DNA of 24,150 nucleotides, taken from contig CAZYLZ010000015.1 in assembly GCA_964648335.1 (NCBI GenBank), positions 1-24,150 of the forward strand. The letters are read 5' to 3'. Under the pieces are notes generated by a model that had not been told where the DNA came from, did not search any database, and was given only the letters and a program-made list of their open reading frames with translations. A program made the translations under genes and the position numbers. This stretch comes from CAZYLZ01 sp964648335. Its GTDB lineage: Bacteria > Patescibacteriota > Minisyncoccia > Phycocordibacterales > UBA2100. Below are positions 12,807 to 19,027 of the stretch, one piece after another; within the stretch, counting starts at the first letter, position 1; each line of letters begins with the position of its first letter.

Positions 12807-14189
12807 ATGAAAGGAACCATCACACAGATCATCGGGCCGGTCGTCGACGTACTCTTCACAGAGAGTGTTCCGGCAATCAAGAACGCGCTCCACGTCAAAC
12901 ACGGCGACAAGACGCTCGTCTTGGAAGTTGCGCAGCACTTGGGCTACAACCGCGTACGCACGATCGCCATGGACAACACCGACGCGCTTCCGCGCGGTCT
13001 CGAGGTTGTCGACACCGGCGCCCCAATCTCGGTTCCGGTTGGCAAAGCCGCTCTCGGCCGCATGTTCAATGTGTATGGTAAGGCAATCGACGGCAAGCCC
13101 GATGCTCCTGCAAATGCAGAGAGACTTCCTATACATCGCGATCCACCGTCCTTTACGCGCCAGGCAACCAAGGCCGAGGTCTTCGAGACCGGCATCAAGG
13201 CTATCGATCTCATGACTCCGTTCATCAAGGGAGGAAAGTCAGGACTCTTTGGCGGTGCGGGCGTAGGTAAGACAGTCCTCATCACCGAGCTCATCCATAA
13301 CGTCGCATCCGAGCACGGAGGATACTCGGTGTTTGCCGGCGTGGGCGAACGCGTTCGCGAAGGAAACGACCTCTACCACGAGATGGAAGAGTCGGGCGTG
13401 CTCGACAAGACTGCGCTCGTATTTGGCCAGATGAACGAGGTGCCCGGGGCGCGCGCACGCGTCGCACTCTCGGGTCTTACTATGGCCGAGGCATTCCGCG
13501 ACGAAGGCGGAAAGGACGTGCTCTTCTTTATGGACAACGTCTTCCGCTTTGTGCAGGCAGGTTCCGAGGTGTCATCACTCTTGGGACGTGTGCCGTCTGC
13601 AGTGGGTTACCAGCCGACCTTGGCCGAAGAAATGGGACTCTTGCAAGAGCGCATCACCTCGACGACCGACGGCTCCATCACCTCGGTGCAGGCGGTCTAT
13701 GTTCCGGCAGACGACGCCACGGACCCGGCTCCGGCAACCACATTCGCACACCTCGATTCTACCGTAGTGCTCTCGCGCCAGCTCGCATCTTTGGGAATTT
13801 ATCCGGCAATCGATCCGCTCGAATCCGGCTCGACCGCGCTTGCTCCCGAGATCGTGGGCGAAGAACATTACCGAGTCGCCAACGAGACCAAGCGTGTCTT
13901 GCAGCGCTACAAGGACCTCCAGGACATCATTGCAATCTTGGGTATCGAAGAGCTTTCCGACGAGGACCGTACGCTTGTGTATCGCGCACGCAAGATCCAG
14001 CGCTACCTCTCGCAGCCATTCTTCGTGGGCGAGGTGTTTACCGGTAAGCCGGGCAAGTACGTGCCCTTGGCCGAGACCATCCGCGGCTTCGCCGAAATTT
14101 TGGACGGCAAGCACGACGCGCGCAACGAGCAAGACTTCTACATGAAGGGCTCAATCGACGAGGTCATCGCCGCATCCGCGCAAAAATAA
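12807..14189 (+). CDS. atpD: ATP synthase F1 subunit beta
   Basis: This 460-aa catalytic subunit is complete. It has the N-terminal barrel, P-loop GGAGVGKT at 149-156, catalytic Glu region GERVREGNDLYHEM, the FFMDNVFRFVQAG Walker B segment (Met where Ile is usual before DN), the ALSGLTMAEAFRDE helix, and the EELSDED motif that contacts gamma and epsilon. It binds ADP and phosphate at the alpha/beta interfaces and makes ATP as gamma turns. It is leaderless by the promoter at 12772. The first 61 codons are duplicated upstream. atpC begins 1 base after its stop. Confidence 0.98.
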   Translation: MKGTITQIIGPVVDVLFTESVPAIKNALHVKHGDKTLVLEVAQHLGYNRVRTIAMDNTDALPRGLEVVDTGAPISVPVGKAALGRMFNVYGKAIDGKPDAPANAERLPIHRDPPSFTRQATKAEVFETGIKAIDLMTPFIKGGKSGLFGGAGVGKTVLITELIHNVASEHGGYSVFAGVGERVREGNDLYHEMEESGVLDKTALVFGQMNEVPGARARVALSGLTMAEAFRDEGGKDVLFFMDNVFRFVQAGSEVSSLLGRVPSAVGYQPTLAEEMGLLQERITSTTDGSITSVQAVYVPADDATDPAPATTFAHLDSTVVLSRQLASLGIYPAIDPLESGSTALAPEIVGEEHYRVANETKRVLQRYKDLQDIIAILGIEELSDEDRTLVYRARKIQRYLSQPFFVGEVFTGKPGKYVPLAETIRGFAEILDGKHDARNEQDFYMKGSIDEVIAASAQK

Positions 14190-14190
14190 T

Positions 14191-14442
14191 ATGGCCGACG
14201 CGCACATATTTCATCTCACAGTAGCATCCGTGGGCGAAACTCGATTCGACGGATCGGTCCGAACGCTTACCGCGCCCGGCTCGTCCGGCGTACTTACGGT
14301 ACTTGCTCATCACGAGCCAATCGTGACGACGCTCAAGAAGGGGACGCTCGTCATCGTCGATGCTCATGGGGTCCGCTCGACCATCGATATCGAGAGCGGT
14401 GTCCTCGAAGTTGCGCATAACCGCGCTGTCGTGCTGCTATAA
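14191..14442 (+). CDS. atpC: ATP synthase F1 subunit epsilon, N-terminal domain only
   Basis: The 83-aa product is the beta-sandwich of epsilon (FHLTVASVGETRFDGSVRTL, GSSGVLTVLAHHEP, SGVLEVAHNRAVVLL). It links gamma to the c ring. The C-terminal two-helix domain, which in many bacteria extends to block ATP hydrolysis, is absent: the protein stops right after the sandwich. The enzyme therefore lacks epsilon-CTD inhibition. The TAA stop lies inside the TATAAT box of the next gene. Confidence 0.93.
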   Translation: MADAHIFHLTVASVGETRFDGSVRTLTAPGSSGVLTVLAHHEPIVTTLKKGTLVIVDAHGVRSTIDIESGVLEVAHNRAVVLL

Positions 14443-14443
14443 T
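14435..14443 (+). promoter_or_regulatory. Consensus extended -10 overlapping the atpC stop
   Basis: TGCTATAAT: the -10 is perfect, preceded by TGC, with 6 bases to the ATG at 14450. The atpC stop codon TAA (14440-14442) is inside it. This gives the downstream secreted protein its own leaderless mRNA. Confidence 0.65.
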
Positions 14444-14449
14444 CTACTC

Positions 14450-16399
14450 ATGTATCGGGCGATAGTCCCACTGCTCGTGTCGGCATTTTTGGTGCCGGCC
14501 TTTGCATATGCGCAAGCACCCGAGGACGGCGCGGCCACTACCTGTCAAAAAGCGCAGGCAGGTGCAGATGTAGGCAAAGCTGAGACCGTCCAAGGTGGCT
14601 CAGAAGCGACCGAGCAAGCAGGTACCATCAAGCAGATAGACAAGACCACTATCGACACGGTAACAGTCGGTGCCGACGGCAAGGTAAAAGTTGTTTCAAA
14701 ATGCGGAACGCCAAACCAGCCGGGCTCTGTCACCATGTGCTTTCTCAACGGCTTGTGCGTCAAATGCTCTAAGGCGGTCAATGGCTGCAATGCTGCGTCT
14801 GCACAGTCGCAAGCTGCAGCGAGCGCCGTAAACGATCCTGTAGCGGCAGGCAAGACTCTTGCCCAGGCATTGGCACAAGACGCGGTAAAGAACCCGGCCG
14901 CATGGCAAAAGATTTCTGGCGGTATGGAGTCCATGCTCAACAAGGCATACAGCGATCAGTCGTTCGGACTTGCATCGCCGCCGACCGAGCAGGTGCAGTT
15001 GGCCCGATCGCTCGACAAGGTCAACACCGACGCTCTCAAGGCCATCGCCGATGGTCAGTACGAACAGCTGCCGCAGATTGCAGACCGCGCCAAGAGCATT
15101 CTCTCGAACCCCGAAGCAGCAAAGATATTTTCTGACCCCGCACAGGTCGTGCGCATGCTGCCCGAAAATCTGCAGTCAAAAGCAAACGACATTATCACCG
15201 GGTTCAAGGGGGTGCTTGGGTATTCGTCTGCTGGTACACCCACTGCTTCTCAAAACACCTTCGGTCAGACTACTCCGTCTGGATCCGATGCCGCTCCCGA
15301 TACCGAGGCGGGTGCAACACCACGGCAGACACCGCCTCCGGGTACTCCGGTACAGGCGCGTGTCACGTTTTATGCACCAGGAGCTGGCGGAACTATCGAG
15401 GGTCTGTACGAGACTTCACGGCCCAATTTAGAAGGCGAGAAAAACAGCGCCGGCAATCCGATACCGCGCACCCTCGACGACGTTCGACTCGGCAAGTACA
15501 ACTACGTGACGCTCGCGTCAGATCCGTCGAACTATGGCAAGACCTATAATCTCGGAACCCTCACCTACACGAGTGCACTCGACGGCAAATCGTACACGCT
15601 CGAAAATGTCGTGGGCTATGTGCACGACACCGGATCGGCATTCCAAGGGCGACCCGACAAATTCGATGTGGCTGTAGGAGATTTCAGAGGCTGGGGAGCA
15701 AGCGCTGGATCTAAGTTCGTCGACAGTCAAACCTATGGCGCCAATACGCTCAAGACCTGGGAACAGATTGGGGGAGTCCCCGGCGGCGCTACGGTCGTGC
15801 GCCAAGAAACGGGAGCTGCCACCGGTTTTGGCTCGATAGTAAAGGCGGTAACGGAAGGCAATCTCGGGAGCATCACATCATTCGGTGCAGGCGAAACTGG
15901 CATCGCTGGCTTGGTATCGCGTTTCTTGGGTAGTGGCAATCCAATCTCGTCGTTGTTGGGCATGGCGTCAAACGGGTTCGGCAGCATGCTCTCGGGACTC
16001 TCGAATCTGTTTGGTGGTGGCAGCGCCGGATCATCCGTGGGCTCAGGCAACGCTTCTGCCGTTGCCCCGCAGTCTCCTGCAGCTCCGGCGCAGCCCGCAC
16101 CAACTACGCCGCAGGCACCGCAGCCAGCGGCTACCGTAACTCTTTTGGCCCAGCCAAAAACCGTTTCGGTCGGCGGTATGGTGCAGCTTTTGTGGTCATC
16201 TGCCGGAGTCCGCACCGACGATGCCTGTCAGCTTTCCGACGGCACGAGCATCCTCGCCGAAAAGAACGAGGGCACGAAATCTATACCAGTACAGGCAATG
16301 CAGGGCGCGCAGCAATTCGTGCTTGCGTGTACTCCATTGGGTGCGCCCAAAGGGGAGCGTAGTGCAAAAAGCATAGTATCGGTTACGATAACGCCATGA
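14450..16399 (+). CDS. Large secreted protein with DPBB/3D-like and Ig-like domains
   Basis: The 649-aa product starts with a signal peptide (MYRAIVPLLVSAFLVPAFAYAQA). Residues 31-115 form a Cys-rich region, 115-255 are helical and Ala-rich, 260-302 a Pro/Thr/Ser linker, and 303-420 a double-psi-barrel domain of the 3D/RlpA type (ARVTFYAP, YNYVTLASDP, VVGYVHDTGSAFQGRPDKFD, VAVGDFRGWG), with the Asp residues expected for wall-active members. Gly/Ser- and Pro/Ala-rich linkers lead to a C-terminal Ig-like domain (about 565-649, VSVGGMVQLLWSS). It is likely cell-surface and peptidoglycan-related. The frame opens at 14360, inside atpC, but the ATG at 14450 has the signal peptide and a perfect -10 box 6 bases upstream. 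The stop overlaps the next start (ATGA). Confidence 0.85.
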   Translation: MYRAIVPLLVSAFLVPAFAYAQAPEDGAATTCQKAQAGADVGKAETVQGGSEATEQAGTIKQIDKTTIDTVTVGADGKVKVVSKCGTPNQPGSVTMCFLNGLCVKCSKAVNGCNAASAQSQAAASAVNDPVAAGKTLAQALAQDAVKNPAAWQKISGGMESMLNKAYSDQSFGLASPPTEQVQLARSLDKVNTDALKAIADGQYEQLPQIADRAKSILSNPEAAKIFSDPAQVVRMLPENLQSKANDIITGFKGVLGYSSAGTPTASQNTFGQTTPSGSDAAPDTEAGATPRQTPPPGTPVQARVTFYAPGAGGTIEGLYETSRPNLEGEKNSAGNPIPRTLDDVRLGKYNYVTLASDPSNYGKTYNLGTLTYTSALDGKSYTLENVVGYVHDTGSAFQGRPDKFDVAVGDFRGWGASAGSKFVDSQTYGANTLKTWEQIGGVPGGATVVRQETGAATGFGSIVKAVTEGNLGSITSFGAGETGIAGLVSRFLGSGNPISSLLGMASNGFGSMLSGLSNLFGGGSAGSSVGSGNASAVAPQSPAAPAQPAPTTPQAPQPAATVTLLAQPKTVSVGGMVQLLWSSAGVRTDDACQLSDGTSILAEKNEGTKSIPVQAMQGAQQFVLACTPLGAPKGERSAKSIVSVTITP

Positions 16400-16716
16400 T
16401 CGGCCAACCTAAGCGTTTTCAAAAGACCGTCGAAGATTTCGTATGCGAGCACTGCGGCCACCCGGTGGCAGGCAATGGCTACACCAACCACTGCTCGCAG
16501 TGCCTCTGGAGCAAGCATGTAGACGTCAATCCGGGCGATCGCCTCGCGACGTGCAACGGCCTCATGGAGCCGATTTCGGTAGAGCACAAGAACGACGACT
16601 ACATTTTGACCCAGCGCTGCCAAGTCTGCGGACACGAGAAGCGTAACAAGATGGCAAAGAACGACGACTTCGACGCCGCGATTGCTATATCTAAAAAAAG
16701 TGATATAAAACGGTAA
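16396..16716 (+). CDS. RNHCP-domain zinc protein
   Basis: This 106-aa protein has Cys pairs CEHC (18-21), HCSQC, a lone C in CNGLMEP and CQVC, with the family signature degenerate as YTNHCSQCLWSKHVD followed by NPGDR. This fits the RNHCP domain, a small zinc-binding family of unknown function; the usual Arg of RNHCP is Thr. It starts with an ATGA overlap on the previous stop, implying translational coupling. The -35 and -10 of the following gene lie in its last codons. Confidence 0.82.
   Translation: MIGQPKRFQKTVEDFVCEHCGHPVAGNGYTNHCSQCLWSKHVDVNPGDRLATCNGLMEPISVEHKNDDYILTQRCQVCGHEKRNKMAKNDDFDAAIAISKKSDIKR
16682..16709 (+). promoter_or_regulatory. Promoter of paralog 1
   Basis: TTGCTA (16682-16687), 16-base spacer, TATAAA (16704-16709). 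The A-rich spacer and agtgatataaaa context resemble the paralog 2 promoter. Confidence 0.55.
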
Positions 16717-16739
16717 GTACGTCTCGAAAGGAGGAATCA

Positions 16740-17237
16740 GTGAGATCCTTTAAAGAGCTGGACGATGTTGTTTTCGAACGCTTCGTGGAACCCACCGCTT
16801 GGCGAATCGAGCACCGATTCGGAATAACGCATGCCCGGATTGCTCGAGTGTTCCGAGTCCTGACAATGCTGGCACTCATCCCTGCGTGCCTAACGCGCGG
16901 CGAGCCGCTAAAAGCAGCGGGCATCGTCGTCCTCGCAGCGATCGTGGATATCATCTTGGGTCCGGTCATCGAACGGCTGCAGTCCATGAAAGGGCAAATC
17001 AATCCGTTTCGGCCGGTGTGGCAGGGTCGGTTGATCGCACTCTGTTTTGCTCTGAGTGTGATGGTATGTCTTGCCCTCATAGGCATGGCGCTGCTCGAGC
17101 TCAGCCAGGTAGGGGTCGCGTGGATTTGCTACATGGCGTGCGAGTACTTTGGGGCATGTAACCCCATGCCGCCCTCGTTCAAGAAGGAACAAGAGGCAAA
17201 GGACGCCGAGCGAGCGATGCAGACAAGCGGTATCTGA
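16740..17237 (+). CDS. Orphan membrane protein, paralog 1 of 3
   Basis: The 165-aa product starts at a GTG preceded, after 5 bases, by AAAGGAGG (16727-16734), a near-perfect Shine-Dalgarno that decides the start. It has an amphipathic N-terminus (residues 1-36) with the motif shared by all three paralogs, D.......FvEP.aW...hRfG....R.AR, two hydrophobic segments (about 38-75), a polar loop with NPFRPVWQGRL, two more hydrophobic segments (about 100-140), and a charged tail MPPSFKKEQEAKDAERAM. I do not know the family. An own promoter and terminator make it a single-gene unit. Confidence 0.8.
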   Translation: MRSFKELDDVVFERFVEPTAWRIEHRFGITHARIARVFRVLTMLALIPACLTRGEPLKAAGIVVLAAIVDIILGPVIERLQSMKGQINPFRPVWQGRLIALCFALSVMVCLALIGMALLELSQVGVAWICYMACEYFGACNPMPPSFKKEQEAKDAERAMQTSGI

Positions 17238-17245
17238 AGAACGAC

Positions 17246-17274
17246 AAAGCGCGGCCCTGAGGCCGCGCTTTTTT
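17246..17274 (+). terminator. Terminator of paralog 1
   Basis: AAAGCGCGGCC-ctga-GGCCGCGCTTTTTT: 11-bp stem with a U run. Confidence 0.93.
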
Positions 17275-17279
17275 CATAC

Positions 17280-17419
17280 CTCCCTCTCTTTCCAAGAGGG
17301 TTTGAAACTTTTGACGCTCAGTTTAAAAAGGGCGAGTTGGCCCAGTATTCAAGATTAACCAACTCTCCCCGCCAGCACTCAGAAGCGCTGTGCGACCCTC
17401 TCTTAAAAAGAGAGAGAAG
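17280..17419 (+). repeat. Palindromic repeat A, full copy A1
   Basis: Left arm ctctctttccaagagggt, then the core tttgaaactt-ttgacgctca-gtttaaaa, then gagttgg, a central block resembling that of A3 (gattaaccaactc), and a right arm accctctct-taaaaagagagag. The layout equals A3 in the opposite orientation. The whole 17275-17820 gap (545 bp) consists of A and B repeats plus a promoter; I see no gene in it. Confidence 0.75.
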
Positions 17420-17450
17420 AAATTCAGAAAGTTTCTTTTTGATAGCCCCT

Positions 17451-17547
17451 GCTGCTTGTGCTTTAAAACGGTATACGGAGCGCGACGGCGCGAGTCGAAG
17501 CGCTGCGCCAGCAGGCGCAGATAGCGACCGTTTTAAAGTACAGCAGC
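17451..17547 (+). repeat. Palindromic repeat B, copy B2
   Basis: 97 bp with ends gctgcttgtgctttaaaacg and its near-complement. Two internal hairpins: gcgc-gacg-gcgc (17480-17491) and CTGCGCC-agca-GGCGCAG (17503-17520). It is the same length as B3 and in the opposite orientation. Confidence 0.85.
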
Positions 17548-17602
17548 GAAACAAAAGACTTACCGCACTTGGGCTTCCAAGGCGGGTACGAATTTTAAAG
17601 AT

Positions 17603-17741
17603 AGCCAACTCTCCCTACCGTTGCGAGCGCGCCGTGCGAACCATTTACAAAGACAGGGAGTAAATATGTTTTCGTATCCTCCCCCTCTTTCTAAGAGTGT
17701 TTGAAACTTCTGACGCTCAGTTTAAAAAAGGGGAGTTGGCC
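17603..17741 (+). repeat. Repeat A fragments (right half, then left half A2)
   Basis: 17603-17662 resembles the right half of repeat A (gccaactctccct ... agacagggag). 17678-17741 is a left half with ctctttctaagag, tttgaaactt-ctgacgctca-gtttaaaa and gagttggcc. The order suggests two part-copies next to each other, not one intact element. Confidence 0.6.
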
Positions 17742-17764
17742 AGGTTTGTACCAACGCGAAGGAC

Positions 17765-17792
17765 TTGTAATATATTTAAAAAATGATATAAC
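17765..17792 (+). promoter_or_regulatory. Promoter of paralog 2
   Basis: TTGTAA (17765-17770), 16-base A/T-only-rich spacer, TATAAC (17787-17792). The start near 17799 leaves a 22-nt leader. Confidence 0.6.
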
Positions 17793-17820
17793 CCAACAAG
17801 CAAAACAAGGGAGATGACCA

Positions 17821-18330
17821 ATGAATCATTTCGCTAAAGTCGACCAAGTGCTCATTGAGCGCGTATTCGAGCCAATTTCTTGGCAGTCCGAATATCGGTG
17901 GGGCGTCGGTTCGCCGCGGCTGTCTCGCATAGCCACGACTACCGCGCTCGTGTCATGTGCTCTCGGGTCGCTTGCGGATGGACGGTATATTGTCGCTGCG
18001 CTCTTGGGTCTCTTTTCCTTTTTCTACGACATGTTCTGTGGTGCGCGCGAGGAAAAGATGCAGATCCACTTTCGTAGCTTTGGATTGCCGAACCCGATGC
18101 GTCCTTTGTGGGATTTCAGGCTCAAGTTCCTTCTCTTGTACATCGTCATGCTGGCCCCAATCGTTATCGCAACCGGCTATGCATGGTCTACCATCGCAGT
18201 GGCCACATCGTGCGTTGTCTTCAGTGCAATATCACGCTGGTTCGACGCCTGCGAGTCTATGCCGCCCTCGTTCAAGAAGGAACAAGAGGCAAAGGACGCC
18301 GAGCGTTCCATGCAGACGAGCGGTATCTGA
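17821..18330 (+). CDS. Orphan membrane protein, paralog 2 of 3
   Basis: The 169-aa product starts MNHFAKVDQVLIERVFEPIS; AAGGGAG precedes the ATG by about 8 bases. It has the same plan as paralog 1: amphipathic N-terminus with the FEP..W...YRwG motif, four hydrophobic segments in two pairs, a polar loop with NPMRPLWDFRL, and the charged tail MPPSFKKEQEAKDAERSM. The last 85 or so bases, including stop and terminator stem, are almost identical in DNA to those of paralog 1, while the rest has diverged strongly. This suggests gene conversion or recent copying of the 3' end. Function unknown. Confidence 0.8.
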   Translation: MNHFAKVDQVLIERVFEPISWQSEYRWGVGSPRLSRIATTTALVSCALGSLADGRYIVAALLGLFSFFYDMFCGAREEKMQIHFRSFGLPNPMRPLWDFRLKFLLLYIVMLAPIVIATGYAWSTIAVATSCVVFSAISRWFDACESMPPSFKKEQEAKDAERSMQTSGI

Positions 18331-18338
18331 AGAACGAC

Positions 18339-18368
18339 AAAGCGCGGCCGTATGGTCGCGCTTTTTTT
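18339..18368 (+). terminator. Terminator of paralog 2
   Basis: AAAGCGCGGCC-gtat-GGTCGCGCTTTTTTT. Its U run merges with the TTGACA -35 of the next promoter. Confidence 0.92.
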
Positions 18369-18394
18369 GACAAAATTGTGAACGGCAGTATAAA
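18367..18394 (+). promoter_or_regulatory. Promoter of paralog 3
   Basis: Consensus TTGACA (18367-18372), 16-base spacer, TATAAA (18389-18394). Confidence 0.75.
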
Positions 18395-18420
18395 TGCCTA
18401 AGACAACGACGGAGGATATC

Positions 18421-18927
18421 GTGAATATCTATGCAAAAGCCGATCAGTGGCTCATCGGCACTGTTTTCGAGCCGTCGGCATGGTGGTGTCAGTACCGATA
18501 TGAGTTCGGTCACCCGCAGCTCGCGCGTGCCTCGTACCTCGTGGCATTCGTTGTAGCCAACTGTATAGCGCCCATGATAGCCGGAGATATCATCGGTCTC
18601 TTGTTCGGTATGGCGTTCGTCGCATTCTTTGACTACATATTGGGGCGCACTATCGAGAAAGATGCGATGCAACATGTGGGGCGCATGAATCCGTTCAGAG
18701 GACTATGGTCGGCTCGTCTCATCGTCATCGTGCTGATAGTGACGCTCGAGCCGTTTATCGGAGGCGTATCTTCGGGTGACTTCTGGAAATCGCTTAGATC
18801 GATCATGTTCGATCTGCTTATCGTCGTCTCCATGTTCTACTCGGCCTGCAATCCTATGCCGCCCTGGTTTCGGCAGAAACAAGAGCAGAAAGATGCGGGA
18901 AAGTACCTGGCCCCCGACACCGTATGA
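18421..18927 (+). CDS. Orphan membrane protein, paralog 3 of 3
   Basis: 168 aa from the GTG at 18421. The frame is open from an ATG at 18394, but that ATG overlaps the -10 box, whereas the GTG has GGAGG 5 bases upstream and lines up with the starts of the other two paralogs (NIYAKADQWLIGTVFEPSAW). It has the same four-segment plan, with NPFRGLWSARL in the loop and a tail NPMPPWFRQKQEQKDAGK that keeps MPP.F...QE.KDA. The 3' end is not nearly identical to those of the other two. Function unknown. Confidence 0.8.
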   Translation: MNIYAKADQWLIGTVFEPSAWWCQYRYEFGHPQLARASYLVAFVVANCIAPMIAGDIIGLLFGMAFVAFFDYILGRTIEKDAMQHVGRMNPFRGLWSARLIVIVLIVTLEPFIGGVSSGDFWKSLRSIMFDLLIVVSMFYSACNPMPPWFRQKQEQKDAGKYLAPDTV

Positions 18928-18931
18928 CCAA

Positions 18932-18959
18932 TCGCCGCACGAATGTGCGGCGACTTTTT
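18932..18959 (+). terminator. Terminator of paralog 3
   Basis: TCGCCGCAC-gaat-GTGCGGCGA followed by CTTTTTG. Confidence 0.9.
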
Positions 18960-18963
18960 GCAT

Positions 18964-19007
18964 TCCTCTCCCCTGAGTAGGGGGAGAATTAAAGGGAGAG
19001 TTGGCCC
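18964..19007. repeat. Degenerate repeat A-like segment
   Basis: A hairpin tctcccc / ggggaga (18967-18987) is followed by gggagagttggcc, the right-hand part of the A left arm. It lies between the paralog 3 terminator and the RND stop codon and may end the RND transcript. Confidence 0.45.
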
Positions 19008-19027
19008 TGTGTTTAACTAAACTTCCG

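Larger units (their letters stand above)
11859..12990 (+). repeat. Tandem duplication, unit 2 (1132 bp)
   Basis: Second unit, identical as far as I can see to 10727-11858. It supplies the 3' part of the chimera, the second 95-aa ORF, the second promoter and the start of the intact atpD. Confidence 0.95.

Noticed and set aside
14360..14449. Longer start of the secreted protein inside atpC
   Set aside because: It would bury the signal peptide; the ATG at 14450 follows a perfect -10 box.
17337..17663. 108-aa ORF in the 17275-17820 gap
   Set aside because: It is translated from repeats A and B; no homology-like features or Shine-Dalgarno.
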